Origin: Oceanospirillaceae bacterium
GTDB taxonomy: Bacteria > Pseudomonadota > Gammaproteobacteria > Pseudomonadales > Balneatricaceae
Direction of reading: 5' to 3'
NCBI GenBank assembly: GCA_024686035.1
Contig: JAIBDW010000010.1
Span: 1 to 39,078, forward strand
Length of the DNA stretch: 39,078 bases
The notes under the pieces were generated by a model, which was given only the letters and a program-made list of their open reading frames with translations, searched no databases and was not told where the DNA came from. A program made the position numbers and the translations under genes. Shown here in pieces: positions 19,122 through 28,755 of the stretch (position 1 is its first letter; each line of letters starts with the position of its first letter).

Positions 19122-20048
19122 ATGACAACCATTCGCATCGCCACTCGTGAAAGCCAGCTTGCCCTTTGGCAGGCTTATTTTATTAAAGCAGAATTAGAGC
19201 GTCATCATCCTGGTATTGTGGTTGAGATTTTGGGAATGAAAACTAAAGGTGACAAAATTTTAGATGTGCCTTTGGCCAAAGTAGGTGGTAAAGGCTTATT
19301 TGTTAAAGAGCTAGAACATGCCATGTTGGAAGGCCGTGCAGACATCGCTGTGCACTCTATGAAAGATGTGCCGATGGATTTCCCAGAAGGGCTAGGCTTG
19401 TCTATCATCTGTGAACGTGAAGATTCTAGCGATGCGTTTGTAAGTAATCACTACGCCTGTTTAGACGATTTGCCCGAAGGCGCCAAGGTAGGCACCTCTA
19501 GTTTGCGTCGCCAATTACAAGTAAAAGCCCTAAGGCCTGATTTACAATTGCTAGATTTGCGTGGCAATGTGAACACCCGCTTAGCAAAGCTAGATGCGGG
19601 TCAATATGATGCCATTATACTAGCCAGTGCTGGCCTTATGCGCCTTGAGTTTCACGACCGCATTCGCTCACGCTTAAGCGATGAGCAGTGTTTGCCTGCT
19701 GGTGGTCAGGGTGCAGTAGGTGTGGAGTGTCGTGTGGATGACGCACAAACCATGGCTTTGCTTGCACCTTTGCATCACGTTGACACCGCCGACCGGGTGA
19801 TCGCAGAGCGAGCATTAAATAAACATTTAGACGGCGGCTGCCAAGTGCCTATCGCGTGCTTTGCTCAGCTAGAAGGGGATCAATTGTGGCTGCGTGGTTT
19901 GGTAGGTGAGGTAGACGGCAGTCGGGTGCTCACCACACAAATTAGAGGCCCTCGCGCACAAGCGCAACAACTGGGCATACAAGCTGCAGAAGATCTATTG
20001 GCCCAAGGTGCTGGTGAAATTTTGCAGGCCATTTACGCCGATCAGTAA
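19122..20048 (+). CDS. hemC: Hydroxymethylbilane synthase (porphobilinogen deaminase)
   Basis: Polymerises four porphobilinogens to hydroxymethylbilane. [14 protein letters not shown] follows the start. Catalytic Asp82 is in HSMKDVPMD, and Cys240 in GGCQVPIA carries the dipyrromethane cofactor. SSLRRQ and LRGNVNTRL line the substrate site. I start at ATG 19122 (308 aa), which fits the family; the frame is open to 19026 but that extension has no family counterpart. hemD follows 15 nt later from its ATG, so hemCDXY form one operon divergent from trmB. Confidence 0.97.
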   Translation: MTTIRIATRESQLALWQAYFIKAELERHHPGIVVEILGMKTKGDKILDVPLAKVGGKGLFVKELEHAMLEGRADIAVHSMKDVPMDFPEGLGLSIICEREDSSDAFVSNHYACLDDLPEGAKVGTSSLRRQLQVKALRPDLQLLDLRGNVNTRLAKLDAGQYDAIILASAGLMRLEFHDRIRSRLSDEQCLPAGGQGAVGVECRVDDAQTMALLAPLHHVDTADRVIAERALNKHLDGGCQVPIACFAQLEGDQLWLRGLVGEVDGSRVLTTQIRGPRAQAQQLGIQAAEDLLAQGAGEILQAIYADQ

Positions 20049-20063
20049 GGCGCTGTGACCGCT

Positions 20064-20816
20064 ATGAAAGTGCTAGTTACACGTCCTTTTGCACAAGCTA
20101 AAGCCATGGTAGAGCTGCTACAGCACCATGGTTTTGAAGTGCAGCACTTGCCTTGTTTGGCCATTAAGCCTGTGCCCTGTGAAAGTGAAGATGGTTTGCA
20201 AAGTAAACGCTTGGCCATGGCGCTTTCTACCTTTGACCATGTGATTGTGATCAGCACCAATGCCGCACAACATTGGCTAGATTTAGTACAAGACTATTGG
20301 CCCCAATGGCCTGTGGGCGTAAATTGGTGGGGCATGGGAGAGTCTACCCAGGCGTTACTGGTGGCCTCTGGCATTGAAGCGGCTAGGCCTACAACTGGAG
20401 ACACCAGTGAAGCGTTGCTGGCTGATTTATTACCCCAAATTAGAATGTATGACAAAGTGCTTATCGTGCGTGGCCATGGTGGTAGGGAAACATTATCAGA
20501 TGCATTAACTGCCGCAGGTGCAAAGGTCGATTATGCCCAGTGCTACCAGCGTAAAATGCCCCAACCAAGTGCGTTGCAGCTTTTGGAAGTGGATAAATTC
20601 GCGCCCCAAGCGGTTATTTTACAAAGCGGTGAAACCTTAGAAAACTTTGACGCCTTATTGGGAGGCAAGCCATGGTGTGACAAACACCGCACCGTGTTGG
20701 TGTTGCCCAGTGTGCGGGTAGCAGATCAGGCCAATGCATTAGGCTATAGGGTAATACTCACTAGCAGTAGTGCCAGTAACCAATCTATGTGCGATACTTT
20801 GTTAAAATCTATGTAG
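20064..20816 (+). CDS. hemD: Uroporphyrinogen-III synthase
   Basis: Cyclises hydroxymethylbilane with ring-D inversion. HemD sequences are poorly conserved. Here the start MKVLVTRP, VIVISTNAA near residue 57, a GDTSEALLADL segment and VLIVRGHGGRETL near 135 match the family, as does the length of about 250 aa. ATG 20064 is preferred; GTG 20055, with AAGG 4 nt upstream, would add three residues. Its place directly after hemC supports the call. Confidence 0.93.
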   Translation: MKVLVTRPFAQAKAMVELLQHHGFEVQHLPCLAIKPVPCESEDGLQSKRLAMALSTFDHVIVISTNAAQHWLDLVQDYWPQWPVGVNWWGMGESTQALLVASGIEAARPTTGDTSEALLADLLPQIRMYDKVLIVRGHGGRETLSDALTAAGAKVDYAQCYQRKMPQPSALQLLEVDKFAPQAVILQSGETLENFDALLGGKPWCDKHRTVLVLPSVRVADQANALGYRVILTSSSASNQSMCDTLLKSM

Positions 20817-20929
20817 TTATCGGTACCAACATAAGCGCCTTACCCCGTTGTTAATATAAATGCTAAAACTAGTGGTAAGATGCAGTGAAAGCAGGCCTTT
20901 ATGGCCGCACAATAAAGGATGCTTACGCA

Positions 20930-22165
20930 GTGACACAAGATCAGAATAACGCCAAAAGCAAAACGCCAGAAAAAGGCGCAAATCTTACCTCCTCCACCAC
21001 CAAAACAGCTAAGGTTTCCAAACCAGCAGATCGCGCTACGGCATCAAAAACAAAGTCTGCACACCAAGCAAAGCTTGGCCTGTTGTGGCTGTTTGTGCTG
21101 ATATTAGCGGCAGGAGTAGCAGGCTTGGGCTACTTGCAGTGGCAAACTCAGGCTTTCACTGCACAGCTTACCTCAGGTCAAAGTGGCCAATCTAAAGCCC
21201 TAGAACATTGGCAACAGCAGCAGCAATCTTTGGCGCAAAAGCTAGATAATGCCACACTTGCAAACACGGGCGCCCTTAGTCAGATCAAAGCTGAACAAAC
21301 TGATATAAAAAATAACCAGAAAGCCATGGATGATGCCCTTGTGGTGGCCTTAGAGGCCATGGCTAAAGCGCAGCTAGATCAGGGCCAAGCCTTGCCCAAG
21401 TGGCAGCTAGCAGAAGCAGAATACTTGTTGCGCTTAGCCAATCAAAGGCTAGCTATGGAGCAAGCCAGCGGGTCTGCCATTGCCTTACTGAGCGCTGCTG
21501 ACATCATCATACGAGACAGTGAGCAAGTAGGCACCTACGGTATTCGGCGTGCTATCGCTCTAGATTTAGCCGCTCTTACTGCAGTGCCAAGTGTGGATGT
21601 GGAAGGGGTCTATGCCCAACTTGCTGCATTATCTTCATTGGCTTCTAAGCTGACCTTCATACCCCCTAGAAGTGAATCAGTGGCGGCCGTTGAAGCTGCG
21701 CAGATCACGCCAGATCACGCGATATCAGTTTCTAAAGCGCAGGATATTAGCTGGAGTGAGTCTTTATGGCTGGGCACAAAAAGTGCAAGTGTTAGCATTT
21801 TGTCAGAGCTAAAACAGCTGGTTAAAGTGCAAACACGCACACAAGAAGACCAGCAGTTACTCACACCAGCGGCGCAGCTTATCGTGCGCATGCGTATTGA
21901 AATGGCATTAAGTCAAACGCAGGTGGCCCTTTTGCGCCGCCAACAAGGTATTTATGACCAATCCTTAAAAGGGGTACAGCAGCTTTTGGCAAAGTATTAC
22001 CGCCCAAGTGATGAGGTGGCTATGGCTATGAATGAAAGCATTGATGAGCTAGGCAAAGTGAAAGTGTTGGTTAACATGCCCAATATCAGTGGCTCTTTGG
22101 TGGCGTTGCAAGGCTTCATTGCTACCTTGCACGACACCCAAGCGCAGCCATTGGCGGGAGAATAA
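20930..22165 (+). CDS. hemX: HemX, membrane protein of the hemCDXY operon
   Basis: Inner-membrane protein with a Lys/Thr/Ser-rich cytoplasmic N-terminus, one membrane helix (LGLLWLFVLILAAGVAGLG) and a long periplasmic region. The periplasmic part starts as a Gln-rich coiled coil and includes KWQLAEAEYLLRLANQRL, the best HemX signature. It is annotated in databases as a uroporphyrinogen-III C-methyltransferase, but no SAM-binding methyltransferase motif is visible, so a catalytic role is doubtful. I start at GTG 20930, which has AAAGGA at 20914-20919; the frame extends to GTG 20885 with a weaker site. It is followed 3 nt later by hemY. Confidence 0.9.
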   Translation: MTQDQNNAKSKTPEKGANLTSSTTKTAKVSKPADRATASKTKSAHQAKLGLLWLFVLILAAGVAGLGYLQWQTQAFTAQLTSGQSGQSKALEHWQQQQQSLAQKLDNATLANTGALSQIKAEQTDIKNNQKAMDDALVVALEAMAKAQLDQGQALPKWQLAEAEYLLRLANQRLAMEQASGSAIALLSAADIIIRDSEQVGTYGIRRAIALDLAALTAVPSVDVEGVYAQLAALSSLASKLTFIPPRSESVAAVEAAQITPDHAISVSKAQDISWSESLWLGTKSASVSILSELKQLVKVQTRTQEDQQLLTPAAQLIVRMRIEMALSQTQVALLRRQQGIYDQSLKGVQQLLAKYYRPSDEVAMAMNESIDELGKVKVLVNMPNISGSLVALQGFIATLHDTQAQPLAGE

Positions 22166-22168
22166 CCC

Positions 22169-23368
22169 ATGCGCTTTTTAATCTTAGTGATACTCTCGGT
22201 GTTAATTGCAGGTGCGGTTTTAGGTGCTTTGGCTAATATTGATCCAGGCTATGTGTTACTGGCTTGGGGCGACACCAGCTTGGAAATGAGCATTTGGATA
22301 CTCATGGCAGCTATCGTGCTGCTATATGTTGCGATCTCCTTTAGTTTGCGATTTATCACTTCGCTCAATTTGCCATTTAAAGTCATCGGCAACTGGCAAC
22401 AGATTAGCCGTACCAAACGCATGCAAGCACAAATACGCCTAGGCTTATTGGCTTTGGCTGATGGTCAAAACTTACGCGCACAAAAGAAGCTTGGTGAAAT
22501 ATCGGCCACCACAGACCAGCCCTTTGTGGTGTTGCCAGCACTAGCCCAAGCCCTAGGCAGGCAAGGCAAGATGGAACAAGCGCGTACTGTGCTAAATCAA
22601 CTGGTGAGCAAGTTTCCAGATGCTCAGCAGCTTGTTTATCTAAAGCTTGCAGAAATATGTTTATACCAAGGCGACCATGAAGGAGCGCTTGGCGCACTGC
22701 AAAGCCTGCATAAACTTAGCCCTAAACACGCAGAAGCCAATCAGCTACTGCTAGACTTATTACAACGCCAACAAATGTGGCCTGAATTGATTAGTTTATT
22801 GAAGGTGGTGGGCCGTTGTAATCAGCTCAGCCAAGAGCAGCTAGCCCAGCAGCAGCAATTAGCCTACGGACGTGCTTTTAGTATGCGCAGTAGACAACAG
22901 GGCAGTGCCGCAAAAAGCAGCTTAGATCAGCTGCAAGCCCTGTGGCAACAAGCCCCTAAAAGCGTGACTAATCATACCCCAAGTATTATCAGTTACGCTA
23001 AAGCCATGGCACGTATTGAAGGTGATAGTGCCACTAAAACACAAACATTTATGGAACATACCCTCAAGCAGCAGTGGTCAGACGAGCTAGTGCTTGAATA
23101 TGCACACCTGCCTTTAGCCGACTTGTCTAAAAGTTTAAAACAAGCAGAAGCTTGGCAAGCTCATGCTCAAGACAGTGCCGCCTTACAGCTTACATTAGGC
23201 CGCTTATGCAGTGGCCTAGAGCTTTGGGGTAAAGCCCAAGACTATCTGCAAGCCAGTATTAGTATGCAAGCTAGCAAAGAGGCCCATGCGGAAATGGCTC
23301 GTTTGCAGTACAAAATAGGGCATGTTGAGGCTGCGATAGAGCATTATCGCTTAGCCAGCGTATTTTAA
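22169..23368 (+). CDS. hemY: HemY, TPR membrane protein of the haem operon
   Basis: The proteobacterial HemY, not protoporphyrinogen oxidase. Two N-terminal membrane helices (about residues 3-23 and 41-62) are followed by the conserved SLRFITSLNLPFKVIGNWQ segment. Helical TPR-like repeats run to the end (QLVYLKLAEICLYQGDHEGALGAL near 152-175; YKIGHVEAAIEHYRLA at the C-terminus). The 399 aa match the family. It probably organises late haem enzymes at the membrane; the mechanism is unproven. Confidence 0.93.
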   Translation: MRFLILVILSVLIAGAVLGALANIDPGYVLLAWGDTSLEMSIWILMAAIVLLYVAISFSLRFITSLNLPFKVIGNWQQISRTKRMQAQIRLGLLALADGQNLRAQKKLGEISATTDQPFVVLPALAQALGRQGKMEQARTVLNQLVSKFPDAQQLVYLKLAEICLYQGDHEGALGALQSLHKLSPKHAEANQLLLDLLQRQQMWPELISLLKVVGRCNQLSQEQLAQQQQLAYGRAFSMRSRQQGSAAKSSLDQLQALWQQAPKSVTNHTPSIISYAKAMARIEGDSATKTQTFMEHTLKQQWSDELVLEYAHLPLADLSKSLKQAEAWQAHAQDSAALQLTLGRLCSGLELWGKAQDYLQASISMQASKEAHAEMARLQYKIGHVEAAIEHYRLASVF

Positions 23369-23370
23369 AG

Positions 23371-23403
23371 TTGACACTTGGAGCCGCTTAATACAGACTG
23401 TAT
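23371..23403 (+). promoter_or_regulatory. Candidate rho promoter and leader palindrome
   Basis: A perfect -35 hexamer TTGACA (23371-23376) starts 2 bp after the hemY stop. The hexamer 17 bp downstream (CAGACT, 23394-23399) is a poor -10. ATACAG-A-CTGTAT (23391-23403) is a small inverted repeat there. The 155-nt hemY-rho gap would give a leader of about 120 nt, the place where Rho autoregulation acts in E. coli. Confidence 0.3.
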
Positions 23404-23523
23404 GCAATCCAGCCAGACATTCTGTCTCAATCAGCTGTATTTGAACCGGCTAACTTAGCCTTACTACTCCACTAATTTTATTTTCCTCGATATCGCGCAC
23501 TGACGCCCCTTCGCTTATTACTT

Positions 23524-24783
23524 ATGAATCTAACTCAATTAAAAACTAAAACAATGCCTGAACTTGTCGAAATTGCCCAAGGCATGGGTCTCGATAACGT
23601 AGCTAGGTCTCGTAAACAAGAATGTATCTTTAGCATTCTTAAACGTCATGCCAAAAGTGGCGAAGATATTTTTGGCCAAGGTGTGCTAGAAATATTGCAA
23701 GATGGCTTTGGCTTCTTGCGCTCAGCAGACGCTTCTTATTTAGCCGGGCCAGACGATATTTATGTGTCGCCAAGTCAAATACGCCGCTTTAGCCTGCGCA
23801 CAGGCGACAGCATAGACGGTAAGATCCGTCCGCCTAAAGATGGCGAACGCTATTTTGCCTTGCTTAAAGTGAACAGCATTAACTACGGCCCACCAGAACA
23901 AGCAAAACATAAGGTGTTGTTTGAAAATCTAACGCCTTTGTTCCCTACGCAGCGTTTAAACATGGAGCTTGGTAATGGCTCTAGTGAAGATTTAACCGCC
24001 CGTATTATCGACTTAACAGCGCCCATGGGCAAAGGCCAGCGTGCCTTGATCGTGTCGCCGCCTAAGGCTGGTAAAACCTTGATGCTGCAAAACATTGCGC
24101 ACTCAATCACCCGTAATAACCCAGATTGTCACTTGATTGTATTGCTCATTGATGAGCGTCCTGAAGAAGTGACCGACATGAAGCGCTCTGTGCGCGGCGA
24201 AGTAGTTGCCAGTACATTTGACGAGCCACCTTCACGTCACGTTCAAGTGGCTGAAATGGTTGTTGAAAAAGCCAAGCGTTTGGTAGAACACAAAAAAGAC
24301 GTGGTCATCCTGTTGGATTCAATCACCCGTTTGGCTCGTGCCTACAATACCGTAATCCCTTCTTCTGGTAAGGTATTAACCGGTGGTGTTGACGCGCACG
24401 CATTAGAGCGCCCTAAGCGTTTCTTTGGTGCGGCACGTAACATTGAAGAAGGCGGTAGCCTTACTATTATAGCCACAGCCCTTACAGACACTGGTTCGAA
24501 GATGGATGAAGTGATCTTTGAAGAATTTAAGGGTACAGGTAATTCAGAAGTGCACTTGGATCGTAAAATTGCCGAGCGTCGTGTATTTCCTGCGATCAAT
24601 ATCCGCAAGTCTTCCACTCGTCGTGAAGAGCTATTAACGCGTGATGAAGAGCTGCAGCGTATGTGGATTTTACGTAAATTGCTTGATCCGATGGAAGATG
24701 GCCAAGCGACTGAGTTTTTGTTGGACAAGCTTAAAGGTGCTAAAACCAACGAAGAGTTCTTCATGTCCATGAAGCGTAAATAA
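23524..24783 (+). CDS. rho: Transcription termination factor Rho
   Basis: Hexameric RNA-dependent ATPase/helicase that ends transcription. The 419 aa equal E. coli Rho. The N-terminal helical domain is at 1-45 and the cold-shock RNA-binding fold at about 50-125 ([19 protein letters not shown]). Walker A PPKAGKT is at 179-185, Walker [10 protein letters not shown] near 262, and the Q- and R-loops lie in [11 protein letters not shown] and [11 protein letters not shown]. The usual trxA gene is absent immediately upstream; hemY stands there instead. ubiD follows. Confidence 0.98.
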   Translation: MNLTQLKTKTMPELVEIAQGMGLDNVARSRKQECIFSILKRHAKSGEDIFGQGVLEILQDGFGFLRSADASYLAGPDDIYVSPSQIRRFSLRTGDSIDGKIRPPKDGERYFALLKVNSINYGPPEQAKHKVLFENLTPLFPTQRLNMELGNGSSEDLTARIIDLTAPMGKGQRALIVSPPKAGKTLMLQNIAHSITRNNPDCHLIVLLIDERPEEVTDMKRSVRGEVVASTFDEPPSRHVQVAEMVVEKAKRLVEHKKDVVILLDSITRLARAYNTVIPSSGKVLTGGVDAHALERPKRFFGAARNIEEGGSLTIIATALTDTGSKMDEVIFEEFKGTGNSEVHLDRKIAERRVFPAINIRKSSTRREELLTRDEELQRMWILRKLLDPMEDGQATEFLLDKLKGAKTNEEFFMSMKRK

Positions 24784-24856
24784 TTTATTAATTAGTGTTA
24801 TGAAAAAAGGTGGCTACCTAATGTAGTCATCTAATACAGTGGAGAATGCGTAGGCT

Positions 24857-26353
24857 ATGACCATGAAATATAAAGACCTACGCGATTTCATCGCAAGTCT
24901 TGAAGCCCAAGGCGAGCTAAAGCGCATTGCAGCAGAGGTGGATCCACACCTTGAAATGACTGAAATCTGTGATCGCACTCTGCGTGCAGAAGGCCCCGCC
25001 TTATTATTTGAAAACCCCAAAGGTTTTGACACTCCCGTATTAGCCAATTTGTTTGGTACGCCCAAACGCGTGGCTCTTGGTATGGGCGCTGAAAGTGTAG
25101 AAAGTCTGCGCGATATAGGCCATTTACTGGCCACGTTAAAAGAACCAGAGCCCCCTAAAGGCTTCAAGGACGCTTTAGACAAGTTGCCACTGTATAAACA
25201 AGTGCTCAACATGGCCCCTAAGCTCATTAAAAAACCACCATGCCAGCAATATGTCATCACAGATGATGAGGTAGATCTTAGCAAACTACCCATTCAAACC
25301 TGTTGGCCAGGTGATGCCGGCCCTCTGGTGACATGGCCTTTAGTGATTACTCGTGGGCCCAATAAAAAGCGCCAAAACCTAGGCATATATCGCCAACAGG
25401 TGATTGGTAAAAACCGCTTGATCATGCGCTGGTTGTCTCATCGTGGCGGTGCGTTGGATCTTCGCGATTGGCAAATTGCCCACCCTGGTGAAAACTTTCC
25501 AGTGGCCGTGGCCTTAGGTGCAGACCCAGCCACCATATTAGGCGCTGTTACACCGGTGCCTGATAGTTTAAGTGAATATGCTTTTGCAGGGCTTTTACGG
25601 GGCAGTAAAACAGAAGTAGCCACCTGTATGACCAGTGACCTGCAAGTGCCTGCCAGTGCCGAATACATATTAGAAGGCCACATTGCGCCAGATGACATGG
25701 CAGATGAAGGCCCCTTTGGTGATCACACAGGGTATTACAATGAAGTAGACCGTTTCCCAGTATTCACGGTAACGCGTATCACTCATCGCCAAGACCCTAT
25801 TTACCATAGTACCTTCACTGGTCGTCCACCAGATGAGCCGGCTATATTAGGTGTGGCGCTAAACGAAGTGTTTATTCCTTTGTTGCAAAAACAATTTCCA
25901 GAAATTACAGACTTCTACCTGCCTCCAGAAGGGTGTTCTTATCGTATGGCGATAGTCACCATAAAGAAGCAATACCCAGGCCACGCCAAGAGAGTAATGA
26001 TGGGTGTGTGGTCGTTTTTACGGCAATTTATGTACACCAAGTTTGTTATTGTCACTGATGATGATATCAACGCCCGTGACTGGAAAGACGTGATTTGGGC
26101 CATGACCACACGCATGGATCCAGCACGAGACACGATGCTAGTTGAAAATACTCCCATTGATTATCTAGACTTTGCATCCCCCGTGTCTGGTTTGGGCTCT
26201 AAAATGGGTATGGATGCCACCAATAAATGGGAAGGTGAAACCACACGTGAATGGGGCACTACCATCACTATGGATGAGTCTGTAAAGCAACGCGTAGATG
26301 ACATGTGGGACGAGCTGGGTATTTTTAACCTTACTACACCTGAGGATAAATAA
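24857..26353 (+). CDS. ubiD: 3-octaprenyl-4-hydroxybenzoate decarboxylase (prFMN-dependent)
   Basis: Removes the ring carboxyl from 3-polyprenyl-4-hydroxybenzoate in ubiquinone synthesis, using prenylated FMN made by UbiX. Long stretches follow E. coli Ubi[67 protein letters not shown] and [13 protein letters not shown]. The 498 aa are full length. ATG 24857 or 24863 may be used; TAGG at 24851-24854 favours the latter. The stop TAA shares a base with the glpK ATG. rho-ubiD adjacency is common in this group. Confidence 0.97.
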   Translation: MTMKYKDLRDFIASLEAQGELKRIAAEVDPHLEMTEICDRTLRAEGPALLFENPKGFDTPVLANLFGTPKRVALGMGAESVESLRDIGHLLATLKEPEPPKGFKDALDKLPLYKQVLNMAPKLIKKPPCQQYVITDDEVDLSKLPIQTCWPGDAGPLVTWPLVITRGPNKKRQNLGIYRQQVIGKNRLIMRWLSHRGGALDLRDWQIAHPGENFPVAVALGADPATILGAVTPVPDSLSEYAFAGLLRGSKTEVATCMTSDLQVPASAEYILEGHIAPDDMADEGPFGDHTGYYNEVDRFPVFTVTRITHRQDPIYHSTFTGRPPDEPAILGVALNEVFIPLLQKQFPEITDFYLPPEGCSYRMAIVTIKKQYPGHAKRVMMGVWSFLRQFMYTKFVIVTDDDINARDWKDVIWAMTTRMDPARDTMLVENTPIDYLDFASPVSGLGSKMGMDATNKWEGETTREWGTTITMDESVKQRVDDMWDELGIFNLTTPEDK

Positions 26354-27846
26354 TGACTGACAACAATTACCTTCTCACTATAGATCAAGGCACCACCAGC
26401 TCACGCTGTATCATCTTTGCCAAAGATGGCACTATCGCCAGCAGCGCCCAAAATGAATTTGAACAGCATTACCCACAAAATGGCTGGGTAGAACATCACC
26501 CTCAAGACCTGTTAGATACGGTTGTTAAAGTGTGTCGTAAAGCCCTTGAAAACAGTGGGTTAAAGGCTTCTCAGATTGCTGGCATTGGCATTACTAATCA
26601 GCGTGAAACCACTTTGGTGTGGGACAAAAACACAGGCCAAACCATCTATCCAGCCATTGTCTGGCAAGATAGGCGCACGGCTAAAGCATGCGATGCTCTT
26701 AAGCAAGATGGCCATGAACCGATGGTTAACGCTAAAACAGGTTTATTGTTAGATCCCTATTTTTCGGCTTCCAAAGTGAGCTGGATACTAGATCACGTAG
26801 AAGGCTCTCGTGAGCTGGCCCAACAGGGTGAGCTATTGTTTGGCACTGTGGATAGCTACCTTATGTGGCATTTAAGTGGGGGTCGCATTCATGCTACAGA
26901 TGCCACCAATGCTAGCCGCACGCTAATGTTTAATATTCATACTCAAATGTGGGATGAAGACTTACTAGGATTATTTAATATCCCCAAAGCGATGTTGCCA
27001 GAAGTTAAAGACACTGCGGATCACTATGGTCTTATTGAAGCAGATATTCTTGGGCACTCGTTGCCTATTTATGCGGTAGCAGGGGATCAACATGCGGCCC
27101 TATTTGGCCAAGCGTGTTTTACTGCAGGCATGGCGAAAAGCACTTATGGTACGGGCTGCTTTTTAATGCTAAATACCGGTGACAAGCCGCTTAAATCCAG
27201 CAGCCGCTTACTCACTACTGTGGCCTACCGACTTAATGGTAAGCCAGTGTATGCCTTGGAAGGGAGTATTTTTGTAGCAGGTGCAGCTATTTCGTGGCTA
27301 AAGGATGGCTTAAAACTCATTGGCAGCGCAAGCGAGGTTGAGCAGCTAGCAGGCTCAATAGCGATAGATCACGGTGTGTATATGGTGCCGGCATTTACTG
27401 GCCTTGGGGCGCCCTATTGGGACCCTCAGGCACGAGGGGCCATCTCTGGTCTAACTCGTGACACTGGCATTGAAGAGATTGTCAGCGCCGGTGTTCAGTC
27501 TGTGTGTTATCAAACCAAAGATCTACAACAAGCCATGAAAAAGGATGGCGTATTGCTTGAAACTTTAAGGGTAGATGGTGGCATGGTGGTGAATGACTGG
27601 TTTTTAACCCATTTAGCCAACATGTTAGATGCTAGAGTTGATCGTCCTGTATGTGTAGAAAGCAGTGCCTTAGGCGTTGCTTATTTGGCAGGCTTACAAG
27701 CTAATGTGTATGCATCATTAGACGAGATTAGCCAAATGTGGCAGTGTGAAAGAAGCTTTGAGGCGCTTATGGAGAAGTCCAAAAGAAACCAGCTGTATGA
27801 TGGTTGGCTTAATGCTGTGAGTAAAGTACATACGCAGCCTGCTTAA
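26353..27846 (+). CDS. glpK: Glycerol kinase
   Basis: Phosphorylates glycerol to glycerol-3-phosphate. The FGGY fold is complete: DQGTTSSR at residues 11-18 (phosphate-1), [19 protein letters not shown], catalytic Asp245 in [11 protein letters not shown] (same number as E. coli), STYGTGCF and [11 protein letters not shown]. The 497 aa are normal. ATG overlaps the ubiD stop (TAATG), with GAGG at 26342-26345 ideally placed. No glpF, glpD or glpR is nearby, so this copy is separated from the usual regulon and probably co-expressed with ubiD. Confidence 0.97.
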   Translation: MTDNNYLLTIDQGTTSSRCIIFAKDGTIASSAQNEFEQHYPQNGWVEHHPQDLLDTVVKVCRKALENSGLKASQIAGIGITNQRETTLVWDKNTGQTIYPAIVWQDRRTAKACDALKQDGHEPMVNAKTGLLLDPYFSASKVSWILDHVEGSRELAQQGELLFGTVDSYLMWHLSGGRIHATDATNASRTLMFNIHTQMWDEDLLGLFNIPKAMLPEVKDTADHYGLIEADILGHSLPIYAVAGDQHAALFGQACFTAGMAKSTYGTGCFLMLNTGDKPLKSSSRLLTTVAYRLNGKPVYALEGSIFVAGAAISWLKDGLKLIGSASEVEQLAGSIAIDHGVYMVPAFTGLGAPYWDPQARGAISGLTRDTGIEEIVSAGVQSVCYQTKDLQQAMKKDGVLLETLRVDGGMVVNDWFLTHLANMLDARVDRPVCVESSALGVAYLAGLQANVYASLDEISQMWQCERSFEALMEKSKRNQLYDGWLNAVSKVHTQPA

Positions 27847-27853
27847 GCAGGCT
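27836..27853 (+). terminator. Palindrome spanning the glpK stop codon
   Basis: AGCCTGCTTAAGCAGGCT is a perfect 18-bp palindrome whose centre contains the TAA stop (27844-27846). As RNA it can fold into a G/C-rich hairpin at the very end of the message. The following AAGTTATATT is only mildly U-rich, so it may be an inefficient terminator or a 3'-end protector. Confidence 0.45.
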
Positions 27854-27882
27854 AAGTTATATTGCACAATGTGGGCTCTATT

Positions 27883-28329
27883 TTATTGAGACAGAGCGTC
27901 TCTTGGTGAGACGGTCACTGAAATTTGGCTGCCTCGAAGAGTGCCACGCTTTATCTGAATAGTCGCTACACGGCCACCTTTTTCATAAGTCAGTACGGAT
28001 ACGTCAGATTGTACAGAGGTAATGTTTAACCAGCCTTGGTTAGGCATATTTTTTAAATAATATTCAAATGCCTGCACTGGATCTAATTTAGATTTGAGTA
28101 CCGCGCGCCCAATCCATTGCTCACCTGTGTTTAGTAACAAAGATTTGTCTACTTCTAGCTCATCGTTGGCAGAGATAGGAATGTCTGCGTATGAGTTTGT
28201 TACTGCTGGGCTATTGCCTGCTAAAGTATTGCCATCTGTTGTAGGTATAGTGGTAGCAGGCAGGCTGCAAGCCGTTATCAATAGCAGCCCTAACACTAAG
28301 CTTGCCGCTTTAATCATTTGTTTTAACAT
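27883..28329 (-). CDS. Small lipoprotein of unknown function
   Basis: A 148-aa predicted lipoprotein. From ATG 28329 it has a signal peptide ending in the lipobox LITAC with Cys21. AAAGGA 9 nt upstream supports this start over GTG 28350. After a Thr/Ser-rich linker the mature domain (about residues 50-148) has alternating strands, such as LTYEKGGRVATIQIKRG and GSQISVTVSPR. It also has a helix (DPVQAFEYYLKNMPNQGW), the pattern of a small secreted alpha/beta domain. I do not recognise the family. The residue after Cys21 is Ser, favouring outer-membrane sorting. It converges on glpK. Confidence 0.75.
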   Translation of the reverse strand: MLKQMIKAASLVLGLLLITACSLPATTIPTTDGNTLAGNSPAVTNSYADIPISANDELEVDKSLLLNTGEQWIGRAVLKSKLDPVQAFEYYLKNMPNQGWLNITSVQSDVSVLTYEKGGRVATIQIKRGTLRGSQISVTVSPRDALSQ

Positions 28330-28422
28330 TGCCCAAGATCCTTTTAACACGTCAATTTAACCAATCTACACCAAGTATAACCAAGCCAAGCGATGAAAGC
28401 AGCATTTTAGCTAGATTACCTT

Positions 28423-28457
28423 TATGGGTTATGGGTTATTGATTATTGGCTATGGCT
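28423..28457. repeat. Five degenerate 7-nt tandem units
   Basis: TATGGGT, TATGGGT, TATTGAT, TATTGGC and TATGGCT follow each other without gaps. The run overlaps the last codons of the small TPR lipoprotein gene (stop at 28452-28450). A short run like this can arise by slippage. Confidence 0.5.
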
Positions 28458-28716
28458 TAGTGAGCTGAAGCTGCTGCCATTTTTTTGCAGCTTTAAGGGT
28501 GAGAACGCCATTGGGCTTTAACGCTTGGGCCATTTGTAATCGTTGCTGTGCCAAGGTTAGCTGCCCACTGGCCATGTATCCAAGGGCCAACTGGGCATAT
28601 ATGTCTGCCGCTAATTGCTGTTGTTGAGGATCAACCTTTGGGCTCACACTACAGGCACTAAGCCATAGTGATACAACGGCGATTGAGACGATGGAGGTGA
28701 AGTTGTTTTTTATCAT
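28450..28716 (-). CDS. Tiny TPR-like lipoprotein (PilF-like fragment)
   Basis: An 88-aa protein with a signal peptide and lipobox LSAC (Cys22, then Ser). Its only further domain is a single TPR-like helical pair: AADIYAQLALGYMASGQLTLA and QQRLQMAQALKPN. This resembles the first repeat of PilF/PilW pilotins, which carry about six repeats. It may be a minimal stand-alone lipoprotein or the remnant of a longer TPR gene; intact reading favours the former. A Gln run follows the lipobox. Confidence 0.65.
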   Translation of the reverse strand: MIKNNFTSIVSIAVVSLWLSACSVSPKVDPQQQQLAADIYAQLALGYMASGQLTLAQQRLQMAQALKPNGVLTLKAAKKWQQLQLTKP

Positions 28717-28755
28717 GACTAAAGCTTAGTCTAAAACTCAAACATTGCTGGTGCT

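Noticed and set aside
20930-22165. HemX as an active uroporphyrinogen-III methyltransferase
   Set aside because: The sequence is a one-helix membrane protein with a coiled coil and has no SAM-binding methyltransferase motifs.
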